A program made the position numbers and the translations under genes. The notes below the pieces were generated by a model that saw nothing but the letters and a program-made list of their open reading frames with translations, made no database searches and was not told the origin of the DNA. From an uncultured Pelagibacteraceae bacterium (GTDB lineage Bacteria; Pseudomonadota; Alphaproteobacteria; Pelagibacterales; Pelagibacteraceae), in NCBI GenBank assembly GCA_902592715.1, contig CACJFS010000008.1, positions 1 to 54,175 of the forward strand: a stretch of DNA of 54,175 bases, given 5' to 3'. Below, one piece after another: positions 35,498-45,144 of the stretch (position 1 is the first letter of the stretch; every line of letters starts with the position of its first letter).

Positions 35498-37122
35498 ATC
35501 TTGCTTATTCGCCATTCAATTGATTGTTCATTATTTTGAGTAACACCTGAGATAAAAATATTCTGGTTCTCAACATAATTATTTTTATTACCGAAATATA
35601 GCCCAGTTTCAACCCCAATCAATCCATCATCTGAATAAAATCTCCAACCAGAATTTTCAAGTTCAATCAAGACAGATTTGTTATCCTGAAGCTTTGTTAT
35701 TTTAATATTTGGTAACAGATGGAACCTTATTTCAAAGTTTGTAACTTTAAAATTCTTTTTTTTTATTAATATTTCTTTTCCAAAAAGAATATTTTTGTCA
35801 GGGTCAAATTCCAAATTTCTTTGATGAATTACTCCGTATCTAGATAAATATCCATTATGTGAACATTTGATACCCCAATAATTTTTTTTATAATTTATTT
35901 GATTGTCAAATGTTTTAAACCCTTTGCTAATTATACTTGAACCTTTACCATTTTTTTTGAAATTACAAGCAGAAGAGTTATCCAAAATTAATGTTGAGTG
36001 AGTTGCAGTTGATTTTGAAATTGAATTAAGTTGATGTTTAGGGTCTTGAAAATAACCAGAATTTGTAATTAGTTTTTTATCTTTAAAAAAAAATTCAAAT
36101 GATAACGGTCCACTTTGATAATTTTCAGAAAAATTTTTAGCAGGATTGCTACCTGTGTCCATAGCAAGAATTGCATTTTTATTTTTTAATATTGTATATC
36201 CTGATATATCGAACTTATCATGCTTAAACTTATACCTAAAAAGAGATAAATATTTATCAAAGTCTTTATTGTGAGAATTATTGTTTCCATTAAATAATAA
36301 GCTTTGTTTTAATGATCCCCAAATAAAATCGTAAGATTTACCAAGATAATGAATAATTTCATTTAAGTACTCTGGAATATCGTTAAGAGAGTCTTTTAAA
36401 AGTTCTCTTATTAAAATAAAATATTTTAAATAAAAAACCATCTGCCTTATATTTCTTGATTTTGGAAAGTAGTTATTATCAAAAGAAGAATTTATAATTT
36501 TTTTAAGTAAATCTAATCCATACTCTAAAAACCTATTATTTTTATAGGATATTCCTGCTAGTGTTATTGCTGTACACCCAATCATTTTATCATTTAAGTC
36601 AGAGGATCTATTAATTTCATTGATTAAATGATTTACTTGTTTGCTGATTATTTCGTTGAAACTATTTTTATAGTTATTGCTAGATTTATCATAAGTTATT
36701 TTTGAATTTGAAATCCAAGCTATTATCCTTTTGGAAATAATATCTATTTCCCAACTCTTCGTTTCATAATTTTGATTTTTTTTAATCCAATTTTCAATAA
36801 TTGACTGAGTAACCTCATTAGAAGATTTAAGATCTATTGAAAAAAGCCAATAAAAACTATGAAGTTTTTTAAAATCATTATAATTTAAATATTTATTTTC
36901 CCATATAGATTGAACATTAAAATCTTCAATTTTTGTTTTTTGTTTTTCATATTTTATTAATAAACTAAGTATATTGAGACTTGGTTGATAAACTAAAACA
37001 TTTTCATCAACTCTTGAAATTTTTTTATTATAAATAGATGATTTTAAATAAATTTTTCGTATTTGGTTTTTAAGAATAAAATAAAATTCATTGATATAGT
37101 TAAAAGAACTTTTTAAAAACAT
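35494..37122 (-). CDS. heparinase II/III family protein
   Basis: A 542-residue protein with an N-terminal helical (alpha/alpha toroid-like) region and a C-terminal beta-rich heparinase II/III domain. The domain signature AILAMDTGS, SGPLSFEFFFKDKKLITNSGYF and TATHSTLILDNSSACNF (about 318-387, with His375) is clear. No signal peptide is evident. Family members are polysaccharide lyases, but alphaproteobacteria commonly carry this version just upstream of purH, where its substrate is not established. The neighbours purH and rpe are on the same strand with no gaps. Confidence 0.85.
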   Translation of the reverse strand: MFLKSSFNYINEFYFILKNQIRKIYLKSSIYNKKISRVDENVLVYQPSLNILSLLIKYEKQKTKIEDFNVQSIWENKYLNYNDFKKLHSFYWLFSIDLKSSNEVTQSIIENWIKKNQNYETKSWEIDIISKRIIAWISNSKITYDKSSNNYKNSFNEIISKQVNHLINEINRSSDLNDKMIGCTAITLAGISYKNNRFLEYGLDLLKKIINSSFDNNYFPKSRNIRQMVFYLKYFILIRELLKDSLNDIPEYLNEIIHYLGKSYDFIWGSLKQSLLFNGNNNSHNKDFDKYLSLFRYKFKHDKFDISGYTILKNKNAILAMDTGSNPAKNFSENYQSGPLSFEFFFKDKKLITNSGYFQDPKHQLNSISKSTATHSTLILDNSSACNFKKNGKGSSIISKGFKTFDNQINYKKNYWGIKCSHNGYLSRYGVIHQRNLEFDPDKNILFGKEILIKKKNFKVTNFEIRFHLLPNIKITKLQDNKSVLIELENSGWRFYSDDGLIGVETGLYFGNKNNYVENQNIFISGVTQNNEQSIEWRISKI

Positions 37123-37123
37123 T

Positions 37124-37783
37124 TTACATTGATTTTAGTTTTTCAATATTAGTTTTCACATTACCATCGTTCTCTTTGAACACTGTGGTGCCAGATACTA
37201 AAATATCAGCTCCAGCCTCTAAAACTATTTTTGAATTACTAAAATTAATTCCTCCGTCAACTTCAATATCAAAGTGATATTGGTTTTTGTCTTTTATATT
37301 TTTTAATTCTTTTATTTTATCTAATACTTCAGGCATAAATTTTTGCCCACCAAATCCAGGATTAACACTCATTACTAAAACTAAATCAATATTTTCCAAT
37401 TCATTAATTAAAGTTTTTATTTCAGTTTTTGGATTTAAAGACACTCCAACTTTTTTACCAAATCTTTTTATTAAATTTATCGATTCCCTTAAGTTTTCTG
37501 TAGCTTCAGGATGAATAGTTATTATGTCAGCACCAGCTTCTGCATATTTTTCTATGTATTTATGTACTGGAGAAATCATTAAGTGCACATCAAACGGAAG
37601 CGTAGTGTATTTCCTAAGGTTTTTTATTACGGGAGGTCCTATTGTCAAATTTGGAACAAAGTGACCATCCATTACATCTACATGAATTAAGTCAGCTCCT
37701 CCCTGTTCAAGTCTTTTAATTTCATTACCAAGCTCACTGAAGTTAGCAGATAATATAGATGGGGAAATTTGAATTTTTTTCAT
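37124..37783 (-). CDS. rpe: ribulose-phosphate 3-epimerase
   Basis: Rpe interconverts ribulose 5-phosphate and xylulose 5-phosphate. The 219-residue TIM barrel begins with ISPSILSANFSELGNEI, has the metal-binding HVDVMDGHFVPNLTIGPPV, FDVHLMI, VLVMSVNPGFGGQKF and EVDGGINFSN; the catalytic aspartates and metal histidines are in place. It is one base upstream of the heparinase-like gene. Confidence 0.97.
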   Translation of the reverse strand: MKKIQISPSILSANFSELGNEIKRLEQGGADLIHVDVMDGHFVPNLTIGPPVIKNLRKYTTLPFDVHLMISPVHKYIEKYAEAGADIITIHPEATENLRESINLIKRFGKKVGVSLNPKTEIKTLINELENIDLVLVMSVNPGFGGQKFMPEVLDKIKELKNIKDKNQYHFDIEVDGGINFSNSKIVLEAGADILVSGTTVFKENDGNVKTNIEKLKSM

Positions 37784-37826
37784 TTGATACTTAAAATATT
37801 AGTATCAATTTTTTGTTTGATTTGAA

Positions 37827-38177
37827 TTAGTTTTTACTGAATATTCTATATATTTCTCTAGCAATTTCACTTTCAAGAGGAAACGAAAGCATCCCCATAA
37901 CTGAATAACCAAGTAAATATGGCATTAAATAGAAACGACCCATGTAGAAGAACCATGCCACATAAAGTGGTACTAAAGGTCCTATAATGAAGCTTGGAGT
38001 AATTGGCTTAAATAATTTTATAAGCGGGTTTGTTAGTTTTACAAACACTTTCATAAAGAAAAATTGTGAGTCTTCTTTCTGAAATATATTCATTGCGACT
38101 CGTCCAATTAGAGTCCACATTATAACTCCAAGAATATAATCAATTAAATAAACTAAGGGATGAAAGTTTGCTGACAT
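37827..38177 (-). CDS. YggT-like integral membrane protein
   Basis: A 116-residue protein with two or three membrane segments: LVYLIDYILGVIMWTLIGRVAMNIF, a central stretch, and LVPLYVAWFFYMGRFYLMPYLLGYS. The segment FFMKVFVKLTNPLIKLFKPITPSFI recalls the T-x-P-hydrophobic pattern of YggT proteins, and a clearer YggT protein is at 48969-49259. Role unknown. It begins 51 bp after the symporter gene with a strong hairpin in the gap. Confidence 0.6.
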   Translation of the reverse strand: MSANFHPLVYLIDYILGVIMWTLIGRVAMNIFQKEDSQFFFMKVFVKLTNPLIKLFKPITPSFIIGPLVPLYVAWFFYMGRFYLMPYLLGYSVMGMLSFPLESEIAREIYRIFSKN

Positions 38178-38190
38178 TTTTAGTTAATCT

Positions 38191-38211
38191 AGGGGCGAAA
38201 TTTTCGCCCCT
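38191..38211. terminator. GC-rich hairpin after the symporter gene
   Basis: AGGGGCGAAA and TTTCGCCCCT form a near-perfect inverted repeat around one base, so in RNA about eight pairs with a four- or five-base loop. It is the only strong GC-rich hairpin I found between genes. It lies 18 bp past the symporter stop on the minus strand. A run of T does not immediately follow on that strand, so it could be a terminator, an mRNA-stabilising hairpin or both. Confidence 0.55.
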
Positions 38212-38228
38212 AAAATAATATATTTTAA

Positions 38229-40043
38229 TTAATGTTGTTTTCCAAGTATGGTCTTACCGCTTGGTATACGTACATCATCAACCATTTTCTGGGTAGCTGC
38301 GTCTGGTGCTGCAGTTATTAAACTGACAACAATCATCGAAACTAAACTCACTGATGCTCCAACTATTCCAAAAGTTAGTTGAGTTATGCCTAAGAACCCA
38401 GATCCACCACTTCGTACCCAAACTAGATACGCAGTTCCTGAGATCAGTCCTAACAGCATCCCCGCAACAGCTCCTGGTGCATTAGCTCTCTTCCACCATA
38501 CACCAAGTACAAGTGGGAAGAATAGTCCAGACATCGCAAAGTCAAAAGCCCAAATTACCGAACCTAGAATACCTTGTATCTCTAGTGCAGCAATTGTAGC
38601 CCCTGCAAAACCAATCAATACAAGTAATACCCTTGCAACAATTAATCTTTTTGCAGTTTCAGCTTTTGGATTAATGATTTTGTAGTAAACATCATGTGAT
38701 AACGCATTTGAAATAGCTAAAACTAATCCATCTGCAGTTGACATGGCAGCAGCCATACCTCCAGCAGCAACTAGTCCAGATATAACATAAGGTAATCCAG
38801 CAATTTCAGGTGTTGCTAATACTACAGCACTTCCCTTCATGAAGAACTCATTTAGTTCTAGAGTTCCATTGCCGTTAAAGTCACTTACGAACATTAAATT
38901 AGCTTGATTCCAGTTTTGATACCAATCTAGAGCTTGAACATCAGCAACTGATTTACCAATGATACCCGTAGCCAAAGTAGGATCCATCAAAGAAATTTTT
39001 GATAAAGTAGCTAACATTGGAGCAGAAGAGTAAAGTAGGAATATAAAGAATAACGACCAACCTACTGATCTTCTAGCAGTTCTTACGCTTGGAGTAGTAA
39101 AGTATCTCATCATAACGTGAGGTAATGAAGCTGTTCCTGCCATCATACATACCGCTAATGAAATGAACGCCCAAGGTGTTGCATTAACTGAAGAGTGTGG
39201 TTTAGTAATTCCCGCTAATCCTTTTGGAACTGTAGCTAAATCTGCAGCTGAATTTTTAACAAATCCAAATTGACCTTCAAGTTCCGCAATTCTTGCTACT
39301 TCGTCAGCTAACATGAAGTGAGGAAAGAAACCTGCACCAATATTGTTACTTATCCAGAATACTGGAAGTAAATAAGCAATAATTAACACAATATATTGAG
39401 CAACTTGTGTCCAAGTTACTGCTCTCATTCCACCAAGCATTGAGCACATCAAAATACTAAGTAGTCCAACATAAACTGCTATATTAAATGGTATATCCAA
39501 AGCAACAGAAGCAATTGTTCCTGTAGCGTTAATTTGAGCAGTCACGTAAGTGAATGAAGCAACAGTTAAGACTATAACAGCACTAAATCTTGCTAAGTTA
39601 CCACCGTAACGAGTTCCTATAAAATCTGGTACAGTATAACATCCAAATTTTCTAAGGTATGGTGCTAATAAAGATGCAACTAGTACATATCCACCAGTCC
39701 ATCCAACAAGCAGTGCCATATAACCATAGCCTTTAAAGTAAATACCACCTGCCATGGCTACAAAAGATGCACCAGACATCCAGTCTGCTGCAGTTGCCAT
39801 TCCATTAAATACAGTAGGTACCTGTCGTCCGGCTACGTAATATGCGTCCGTTTGAAGTGTTCTTGATAACCAACCAATTAAAGCATAGATCAAAACTGTA
39901 AAAGCCACAAAAAAGATACCAATCATTTTTGCCGACATCCCCATTTGCTCTGCTATGGCCATTATAATGATAAATACTAGAAAACCTCCAGTATATATCC
40001 CATAGACCTTCGGTAGATTATCTATAAATTTACCTTTTATCAT
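38229..40043 (-). CDS. sodium:solute symporter (SLC5 family, acetate-type)
   Basis: A 604-residue Na+/solute symporter with about 13-14 membrane helices. VAGRQVPTVFNGMATAADWMSGASFVAMAG, IGTRYGG and the late MSTADGLVLAISNALSHDVY are family signatures. It pairs with the DUF4212 small subunit, as in the VC_2705 subfamily. The nearby acetyl-CoA synthetase gene suggests acetate or a similar short-chain acid as substrate; that is inference. An EF-hand-like loop D-F-N-G-N-G-T-L-E-L-N-E lies at residues 388-399 in an extramembrane segment. Confidence 0.88.
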   Translation of the reverse strand: MIKGKFIDNLPKVYGIYTGGFLVFIIIMAIAEQMGMSAKMIGIFFVAFTVLIYALIGWLSRTLQTDAYYVAGRQVPTVFNGMATAADWMSGASFVAMAGGIYFKGYGYMALLVGWTGGYVLVASLLAPYLRKFGCYTVPDFIGTRYGGNLARFSAVIVLTVASFTYVTAQINATGTIASVALDIPFNIAVYVGLLSILMCSMLGGMRAVTWTQVAQYIVLIIAYLLPVFWISNNIGAGFFPHFMLADEVARIAELEGQFGFVKNSAADLATVPKGLAGITKPHSSVNATPWAFISLAVCMMAGTASLPHVMMRYFTTPSVRTARRSVGWSLFFIFLLYSSAPMLATLSKISLMDPTLATGIIGKSVADVQALDWYQNWNQANLMFVSDFNGNGTLELNEFFMKGSAVVLATPEIAGLPYVISGLVAAGGMAAAMSTADGLVLAISNALSHDVYYKIINPKAETAKRLIVARVLLVLIGFAGATIAALEIQGILGSVIWAFDFAMSGLFFPLVLGVWWKRANAPGAVAGMLLGLISGTAYLVWVRSGGSGFLGITQLTFGIVGASVSLVSMIVVSLITAAPDAATQKMVDDVRIPSGKTILGKQH

Positions 40044-40306
40044 TGTTCGCCCTCTCTTTCAGTAAACCCGAACTCATCATCTATTTTCTCTTGTCGACCG
40101 GCAAACCAGAAAATTAGAATGACGAAGATTGCAAGTGATCCCTGACATGTAAACCAATACGTTAAAGGATATCCAAATGGTCTAATGCTAGACTCTTGCA
40201 TTTCGGCTCCGAAAAGAAAGATGCCAATTGAGAAAACAAACCAAATTGCTAACGTGATAAAGAGCAAATTTCTGGTTTTTTCCCAGTGTTGTTCTTGTTT
40301 TGACAT
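40040..40306 (-). CDS. DUF4212 small membrane subunit of the symporter
   Basis: An 88-residue protein with two membrane helices (LLFITLAIWFVFSIGIFLFGAEM and YWFTCQGSLAIFVILIFWFAGR). The motif FGYPLTYWFTCQGSLAIFVILI is characteristic of DUF4212 proteins, which nearly always precede VC_2705-type SLC5 symporters. The stop overlaps the symporter ATG by four bases. A strong Shine-Dalgarno AGGAGAGAG lies just upstream, so the pair is probably well expressed. Confidence 0.88.
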   Translation of the reverse strand: MSKQEQHWEKTRNLLFITLAIWFVFSIGIFLFGAEMQESSIRPFGYPLTYWFTCQGSLAIFVILIFWFAGRQEKIDDEFGFTEREGEQ

Positions 40307-40309
40307 TTT

Positions 40310-40320
40310 TTCTCTCTCCT
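40310..40320 (-). promoter_or_regulatory. strong ribosome binding site before the DUF4212 gene
   Basis: On the minus strand TAGGAGAGAG precedes the ATG at 40306 by a few A-rich bases. Most starts in this window have no such motif, since genes overlap, so this site marks the head of an operon. Confidence 0.6.
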
Positions 40321-40426
40321 ATAGGTTAAAGAAAGAACCATACCGATAATCAAACTTATTTAAACCCTTAAAAACACTCGATATTGTGTCATTTTTACAT
40401 TATACATCATCATATTAGGTACATTA

Positions 40427-41053
40427 ATGGCCCTTAAATACAGATTCAACTTAAAAGATATAAAACTTCAAGATTTTAAAGTTTACTTAGTTGCATTGTT
40501 CAAAGGTATTTTACCAAAGAAAAAAATAAAAAATATAGAAGATCTTAGTAAATTTATTCAGGAAAAATCAGCATGGGTATCACAAGTTACTTTATATAAT
40601 TATTTAAAAACAAGGATGGGCACTAAATGGGTTCTCCATTTTGATGATGAAACATTTTTAAAATCAATTAACACTGCCAAATGGAATATATATGCAATTT
40701 CGCTTCAGGATTTATCCTTTTACACAATTTCATATTTAAATGTTTTTTTTAATTATCAAGAAACCAATAAAGCCTCTGAAATTTATAACAGTATTTTAGA
40801 CAAAGAATTAGAGAATGGAATGCCTAAGGAAATTGTTGATGAAGCGAGGGCTAGTTTTCAGAAAAGATTAGATCAAATTAAATGGGATGATTATTATAAG
40901 TCTTGGCCATTTAATGAAAGTGCTCTAGCATTGTATAATTGGGCTCCGGTAGCAACTGAGCTAAAATCTATCGATAGAAAGATAGTCCTTAATTCTATGA
41001 TTTTGAAATGGGATAATATTAAGGAAGAGTTTTCTAAACTAATAAAGATCTAA
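40427..41053 (+). CDS. conserved hypothetical protein next to acs
   Basis: I do not recognise a named domain in this 208-residue soluble protein. It is mostly helical, with [34 protein letters not shown], a central [27 protein letters not shown], and a C-terminal [35 protein letters not shown] segment rich in aromatic residues. No signal peptide. It is divergent from the symporter pair and convergent with acs, sharing a four-base stop overlap, which suggests but does not prove a role in acetate uptake or use. Confidence 0.75.
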   Translation: MALKYRFNLKDIKLQDFKVYLVALFKGILPKKKIKNIEDLSKFIQEKSAWVSQVTLYNYLKTRMGTKWVLHFDDETFLKSINTAKWNIYAISLQDLSFYTISYLNVFFNYQETNKASEIYNSILDKELENGMPKEIVDEARASFQKRLDQIKWDDYYKSWPFNESALALYNWAPVATELKSIDRKIVLNSMILKWDNIKEEFSKLIKI

Positions 41054-43035
41054 ATATTTTTCCTATTATCCACCAAACTTTCAACAACCGAAGGATCAGC
41101 TAAAGTGGTTGTATCTCCTAATTGTCCATGCTCATTAGCAGCGATTTTTCGAAGAATTCTTCTCATTATTTTTCCAGATCTTGTTTTTGGAAGTCCTGGC
41201 GAAAATTGAATTAAGTCTGGAGTTGCTATTGGACCAATTTGTTTCCTCACCCACAGTTTTAAATCTCTCTCTAAATCAAGAGTACTTTTTTCTCCAGCAT
41301 TTAAAGTTACATAACAGTAAAGTCCATTTCCCTTTATATCATGTGGATAACCAACTACTGCTGCTTCAGCCACTTTTGGATGAGCTACAAACGCACTTTC
41401 AATTTCTGCAGTGCCTAAATTATGTCCTGAAACAATAATTACATCATCTACTCTTCCTGTAATCCAGTAGTATCCATCCTTATCTCTTCTGCAGCCATCT
41501 CCAGTAAAATACTTCCCATCAAACTGTGAAAAATAAGTATCTATAAATCTTTGATGGTCACCATATACACTTCTCATTTGCCCAGGCCATGATTGTGAAA
41601 TACAAAGTCTACCTTGTGCTTCTCCTTTTAAAACTTTTCCATCCTTATCTAGTATCTCTGGTTTAATTCCGTAAAACGGTTTGGTTGCAGACCCAGGTTT
41701 TAAATCTATTGCTCCGGTTTGAGGACTGATTAGTATTCCACCGGTTTCTGTTTGCCACCATGTATCAACGATTGGACATCTACTATCACCAATAGTTTTG
41801 TAGTACCACTCCCAAGCTTCAGGATTAATTGGTTCACCAACAGTACCTAAAAGTTTTAAAGTTTTTCTAGATGTTTTCTTTACAGGTTTATCACCTTCCC
41901 TCATTAAAGCTCTTATTGCTGTTGGAGCTGTGTAGAAGATATTAACTTTATATTTATCAACTATTTGCCACCATCTAGATGTATCAGGATAAGTAGGTAT
42001 TCCTTCAAACATAATTGTAGTTGCACCATTAGCAAGTGGACCATAAATAATATAACTATGTCCTGTAACCCAGCCTATATCAGCAGTACACCAGTAAATA
42101 TCTTTAGGTTTATAATTAAAAATATATTGGTGAGTCATTGATGCATAAACCATATATCCGCCAGTTGTATGCAGCACACCTTTTGGTTTCCCAGTTGAAC
42201 CAGATGTGTAAAGAATAAATAATGGATCTTCAGCATTCATCTCTTCAGGCTCACATTTTGATAAGACTCTACTTGTCATTTTGTGATACCAAACATCACG
42301 ATCATTAAACCAATCAATTTTTTTGGTACCTGTTCTCTTTACCACGATACATTTCTTTACATTTGGACAGCTTTGTAAGGCTTCATCTGTAATTGATTTT
42401 AAAGGGATTGTTTTGCCACCTCTTACTCCTTCATCTGCAGTTATTACATAATCAGATTCACAATCATTAATTCTACCTGAAATACTGTCTGGTGAAAAAC
42501 CTCCAAATATTATGGAGTGAACCGCTCCTATTCTAGCACATGCAAGCATTGTGTAGGCAAGCTCTGGTATCATGGTAAGATAAATTGTTACTCTATCACC
42601 CTTTTGAACTCCCAAATTTTTTAATCCATTTGCTGCTTTTGAAACTTCTTTATGAAGTTCTTTATATGTAATTTTTTTTTGAATTTTAGGATCGTCTCCT
42701 ACCCATATAATTGCAGTTTTATCAGCATTTTTTTTAAGATGTCTATCAATGCAATTTGCAGAAGCATTTAAAGTACCATCATAGAACCATTTGATATGAA
42801 CATCATCTTTACTATATTTAACGTCTTTAATTTTTTTATAAGGTTTAATCCAATTAAGTCTTTTTCCTTCTTTTTTCCAAAATCCATCGTTGTCTTTTAT
42901 CGACTCGTTATATTTTTTTGTATATTGAGATTTATTAACTGTAGCTTTACTTATCCAATCTTTCTTAGTTTTATAAATAGTCTCCTTAGTTTTTTTGGAG
43001 ATTGATTTTTTTTTAACTTTTTTTTTCTTAGGCAT
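41050..43035 (-). CDS. acsA: acetyl-CoA synthetase
   Basis: Acs activates acetate to acetyl-CoA via acetyl-AMP. The 661-residue protein has a lysine-rich N-terminus, then [17 protein letters not shown], the adenylate-forming core [12 protein letters not shown], the [10 protein letters not shown] motif, [10 protein letters not shown], and the C-terminal [16 protein letters not shown], whose lysine is the residue usually acetylated to switch the enzyme off. It is near the acetate-type symporter. The basic leader of about 40 residues ([16 protein letters not shown]) is unusual and not part of the usual enzyme. Confidence 0.95.
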   Translation of the reverse strand: MPKKKKVKKKSISKKTKETIYKTKKDWISKATVNKSQYTKKYNESIKDNDGFWKKEGKRLNWIKPYKKIKDVKYSKDDVHIKWFYDGTLNASANCIDRHLKKNADKTAIIWVGDDPKIQKKITYKELHKEVSKAANGLKNLGVQKGDRVTIYLTMIPELAYTMLACARIGAVHSIIFGGFSPDSISGRINDCESDYVITADEGVRGGKTIPLKSITDEALQSCPNVKKCIVVKRTGTKKIDWFNDRDVWYHKMTSRVLSKCEPEEMNAEDPLFILYTSGSTGKPKGVLHTTGGYMVYASMTHQYIFNYKPKDIYWCTADIGWVTGHSYIIYGPLANGATTIMFEGIPTYPDTSRWWQIVDKYKVNIFYTAPTAIRALMREGDKPVKKTSRKTLKLLGTVGEPINPEAWEWYYKTIGDSRCPIVDTWWQTETGGILISPQTGAIDLKPGSATKPFYGIKPEILDKDGKVLKGEAQGRLCISQSWPGQMRSVYGDHQRFIDTYFSQFDGKYFTGDGCRRDKDGYYWITGRVDDVIIVSGHNLGTAEIESAFVAHPKVAEAAVVGYPHDIKGNGLYCYVTLNAGEKSTLDLERDLKLWVRKQIGPIATPDLIQFSPGLPKTRSGKIMRRILRKIAANEHGQLGDTTTLADPSVVESLVDNRKNI

Positions 43036-43046
43036 GAAATTTTTTT

Positions 43047-43463
43047 TTAATTAATTCTACCCATCTTCAAAATTATTTTCCAGCTTTTAGTATCAATAGG
43101 CATAACAGATAGTCTACTCTGTCTAATTAGAGATAAGTTCTCTAAAGCCTTAGTTTTTTTGATCTTTTCAAGTGTTACAGAATTTTGGAGCTTACATTTA
43201 AATCTAACTTTAACCGCAACAAACCTTTTTTCCTTATCAGTTGGATCAATGAACGCTGTTTTAATAACTTCTACTATACCAACTATCTCTTTTCCTGTGT
43301 TAGAGTGATAAAAAAAACAAAGATCTCCCTTTTCCATTTTTTTTAAGTTACTTGCTGCTTGGTAATTTCTTACTCCATCCCAGTCAGTTCCTTTTTCTCC
43401 AGCTTTTATTTGTTGATCTATTGACCAAACGTCAGGTTCAGATTTCATTAACCAGTATTTCAT
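43047..43463 (-). CDS. EVE-domain protein
   Basis: A 138-residue EVE-domain protein, a PUA-like fold that binds modified bases in RNA or [21 protein letters not shown] at the start, [38 protein letters not shown] and the C-terminal [22 protein letters not shown] are textbook for the family. Its role in cells is not settled. It lies five bases after the TPR-sulfotransferase gene. Confidence 0.93.
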   Translation of the reverse strand: MKYWLMKSEPDVWSIDQQIKAGEKGTDWDGVRNYQAASNLKKMEKGDLCFFYHSNTGKEIVGIVEVIKTAFIDPTDKEKRFVAVKVRFKCKLQNSVTLEKIKKTKALENLSLIRQSRLSVMPIDTKSWKIILKMGRIN

Positions 43464-43467
43464 TATT

Positions 43468-45012
43468 TCATTTATTTATTTGTAAACTTAATTTATCAAA
43501 CATCTCTCTCAAATAAATATCGTAGTTATTTGAAGATCCTACGGATGTAGAATAGACAGGTTTATTTGCTTGATTTAAACTTAATGTTTTAATTGGAGAA
43601 ACATAATTATGGTGATTTAAGCATTTTTCACTCCACTTTAATTGACAATAATTTATAATTTTTTTTACTGTAATTTCTTTATTATTAACTAGCTCTTCAT
43701 AATTTATGTTAAGAATATCTTTACTAATTTTTTTATCCCAAAAATTCATTATTCTTTTATATAAAGAATAATATTCAATTAATTCTTTTTCATCATACTT
43801 CCAAGCTTCGTTATCAGTAAATAAGTTTTTATAAATTGATAGACAATTGTCTTTTGCATTCCTTTGACAGTGGATCAATTTAGACTCTGGAAAAAAATGT
43901 TTTATAAAACCTAGATTAAAATAGGTATCTAAGCTTTTATCTGTGATTACGTCATTTTTAATATTAAAGGATTCTAAATAATTAAAATATTCTTTTTTTA
44001 AACTTAAACCTGAAAAATTATCAAGATTCTTTAAGATAATTTTGTTATCTTTAAAAAAATTTGATTTAACAAAATTACTCAGAAAATTTATTTCACCAAC
44101 ACCTGAAACTTTATCATGGCTTGATATTATACTTTCAATCAATGTTGTGCCTGATCTCGGCAGCCCAAATATGAAAATAATTTTTTTTTCTTCGTCAATA
44201 TTATCGCTCTTAAATTTAAAATCTGAAAAAAAAGATTCAATACCTTCAAAAAGTTCTATTTTTTGATTGATATCAGATTTCAAATTACTTCTTTTTAAAT
44301 AGTTTCCTTTAGAATAATAAGTAAAGGATTTTTTATAATCTTTTTTATCTTCAAAACCCTTACCTATTGCAAATAATAAGTTGATTTTCTGATCGTCATT
44401 GAGCTGTTTTGTATCTAGTTTTTTTACCATAGACATCAGATAATTTTCATCATTTTTAAAATTAGTTTGTGAACTTAATAATTTATCTGCTTCAGTTGAA
44501 GATGGGAATTTATTTAAACATTTTTCCAGAATTAATTTGGCTTTTTGAGATTGTTTTATGCTCTGGTAAGCGAACCCCAAGTTAATATAAATTTTTTCAA
44601 TGTTTTCATTTATTTTTAGAGCCTTTAAATAAAGAGAGATAGCTTCTTCAAAGTTATTAGTTTTTAATTTTAAGTTTGCTAAATTGAATATTGAACTAAT
44701 ATAATTTGGATTTGATTGGATACATTCTCTAAAATACTTTTCTGCCTGTTTTAGTTTACCTGAATTATTAAATAAAATTCCCAAGTAATTTTTGGCATCA
44801 ATATTTTTTGGATTTATCTTTATTGCTATATTTAAACATTTAAATGAATCAATTTTATTATTTTTATTAAGATAACTTAATCCTCTGAGGGTCCATAGTA
44901 AATCATTCTTATTTTCTTTTTCTGATAAAAAATTTGTTTTTTCTATTACAAAGTCATAATTTTTTTCTTTAAACTTATTTATAATAGTATCAGTATTATT
45001 TTGTAAGTTCAT
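43468..45012 (-). CDS. TPR-repeat sulfotransferase
   Basis: A 514-residue protein with N-terminal TPR units (for example NPKNIDAKNYLGILFNNSGKLKQAEKYFRECIQ, about 68-99) and a C-terminal sulfotransferase domain. IIFIFGLPRSGTTLIESII (about 278-296) is the PAPS-binding loop and LIHCQRNAKDNCLSIYKNLF the 3'-phosphate motif. It has the same architecture as the protein at 30595-32238, but the two differ widely in sequence. No signal peptide. The acceptor is unknown. Confidence 0.85.
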   Translation of the reverse strand: MNLQNNTDTIINKFKEKNYDFVIEKTNFLSEKENKNDLLWTLRGLSYLNKNNKIDSFKCLNIAIKINPKNIDAKNYLGILFNNSGKLKQAEKYFRECIQSNPNYISSIFNLANLKLKTNNFEEAISLYLKALKINENIEKIYINLGFAYQSIKQSQKAKLILEKCLNKFPSSTEADKLLSSQTNFKNDENYLMSMVKKLDTKQLNDDQKINLLFAIGKGFEDKKDYKKSFTYYSKGNYLKRSNLKSDINQKIELFEGIESFFSDFKFKSDNIDEEKKIIFIFGLPRSGTTLIESIISSHDKVSGVGEINFLSNFVKSNFFKDNKIILKNLDNFSGLSLKKEYFNYLESFNIKNDVITDKSLDTYFNLGFIKHFFPESKLIHCQRNAKDNCLSIYKNLFTDNEAWKYDEKELIEYYSLYKRIMNFWDKKISKDILNINYEELVNNKEITVKKIINYCQLKWSEKCLNHHNYVSPIKTLSLNQANKPVYSTSVGSSNNYDIYLREMFDKLSLQINK

Positions 45013-45027
45013 TTAATTTTCTGTGTT

Positions 45028-45144
45028 TTAATTTTTATTCTTTTTCTTTTCTTTTCTAAGTTTCCTTTTTTCCTTTAAAGAAAGTTTAGCTTGCTTCATT
45101 ACGCTAGCATCCTTAAATGATTTACCACTATATCTTTTTGACAT
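45028..45144 (-). CDS. small basic protein, 38 residues, directly after tsaD
   Basis: An ORF too short for usual gene calling. It starts ATG immediately after the tsaD stop, and AGGAG, 11 bases upstream within the last tsaD codons, can serve as its ribosome site. It encodes MSKRYSGKSFKDASVMKQ followed by a lysine/arginine-rich tail ending KEKKKNKN. It has many basic residues and no hydrophobic core. No function is recognised; binding to nucleic acid or ribosome is only a guess. Placement and start signals make it plausible as a gene. Confidence 0.55.
   Translation of the reverse strand: MSKRYSGKSFKDASVMKQAKLSLKEKRKLRKEKKKNKN

Noticed and set aside
42900..43035. Lysine-rich leader of acs considered as a separate small gene or misread start.
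   Set aside because: The frame is continuous, the region links directly to the enzyme, and an ATG is present at the annotated start; a shorter start further in is possible but not better supported.
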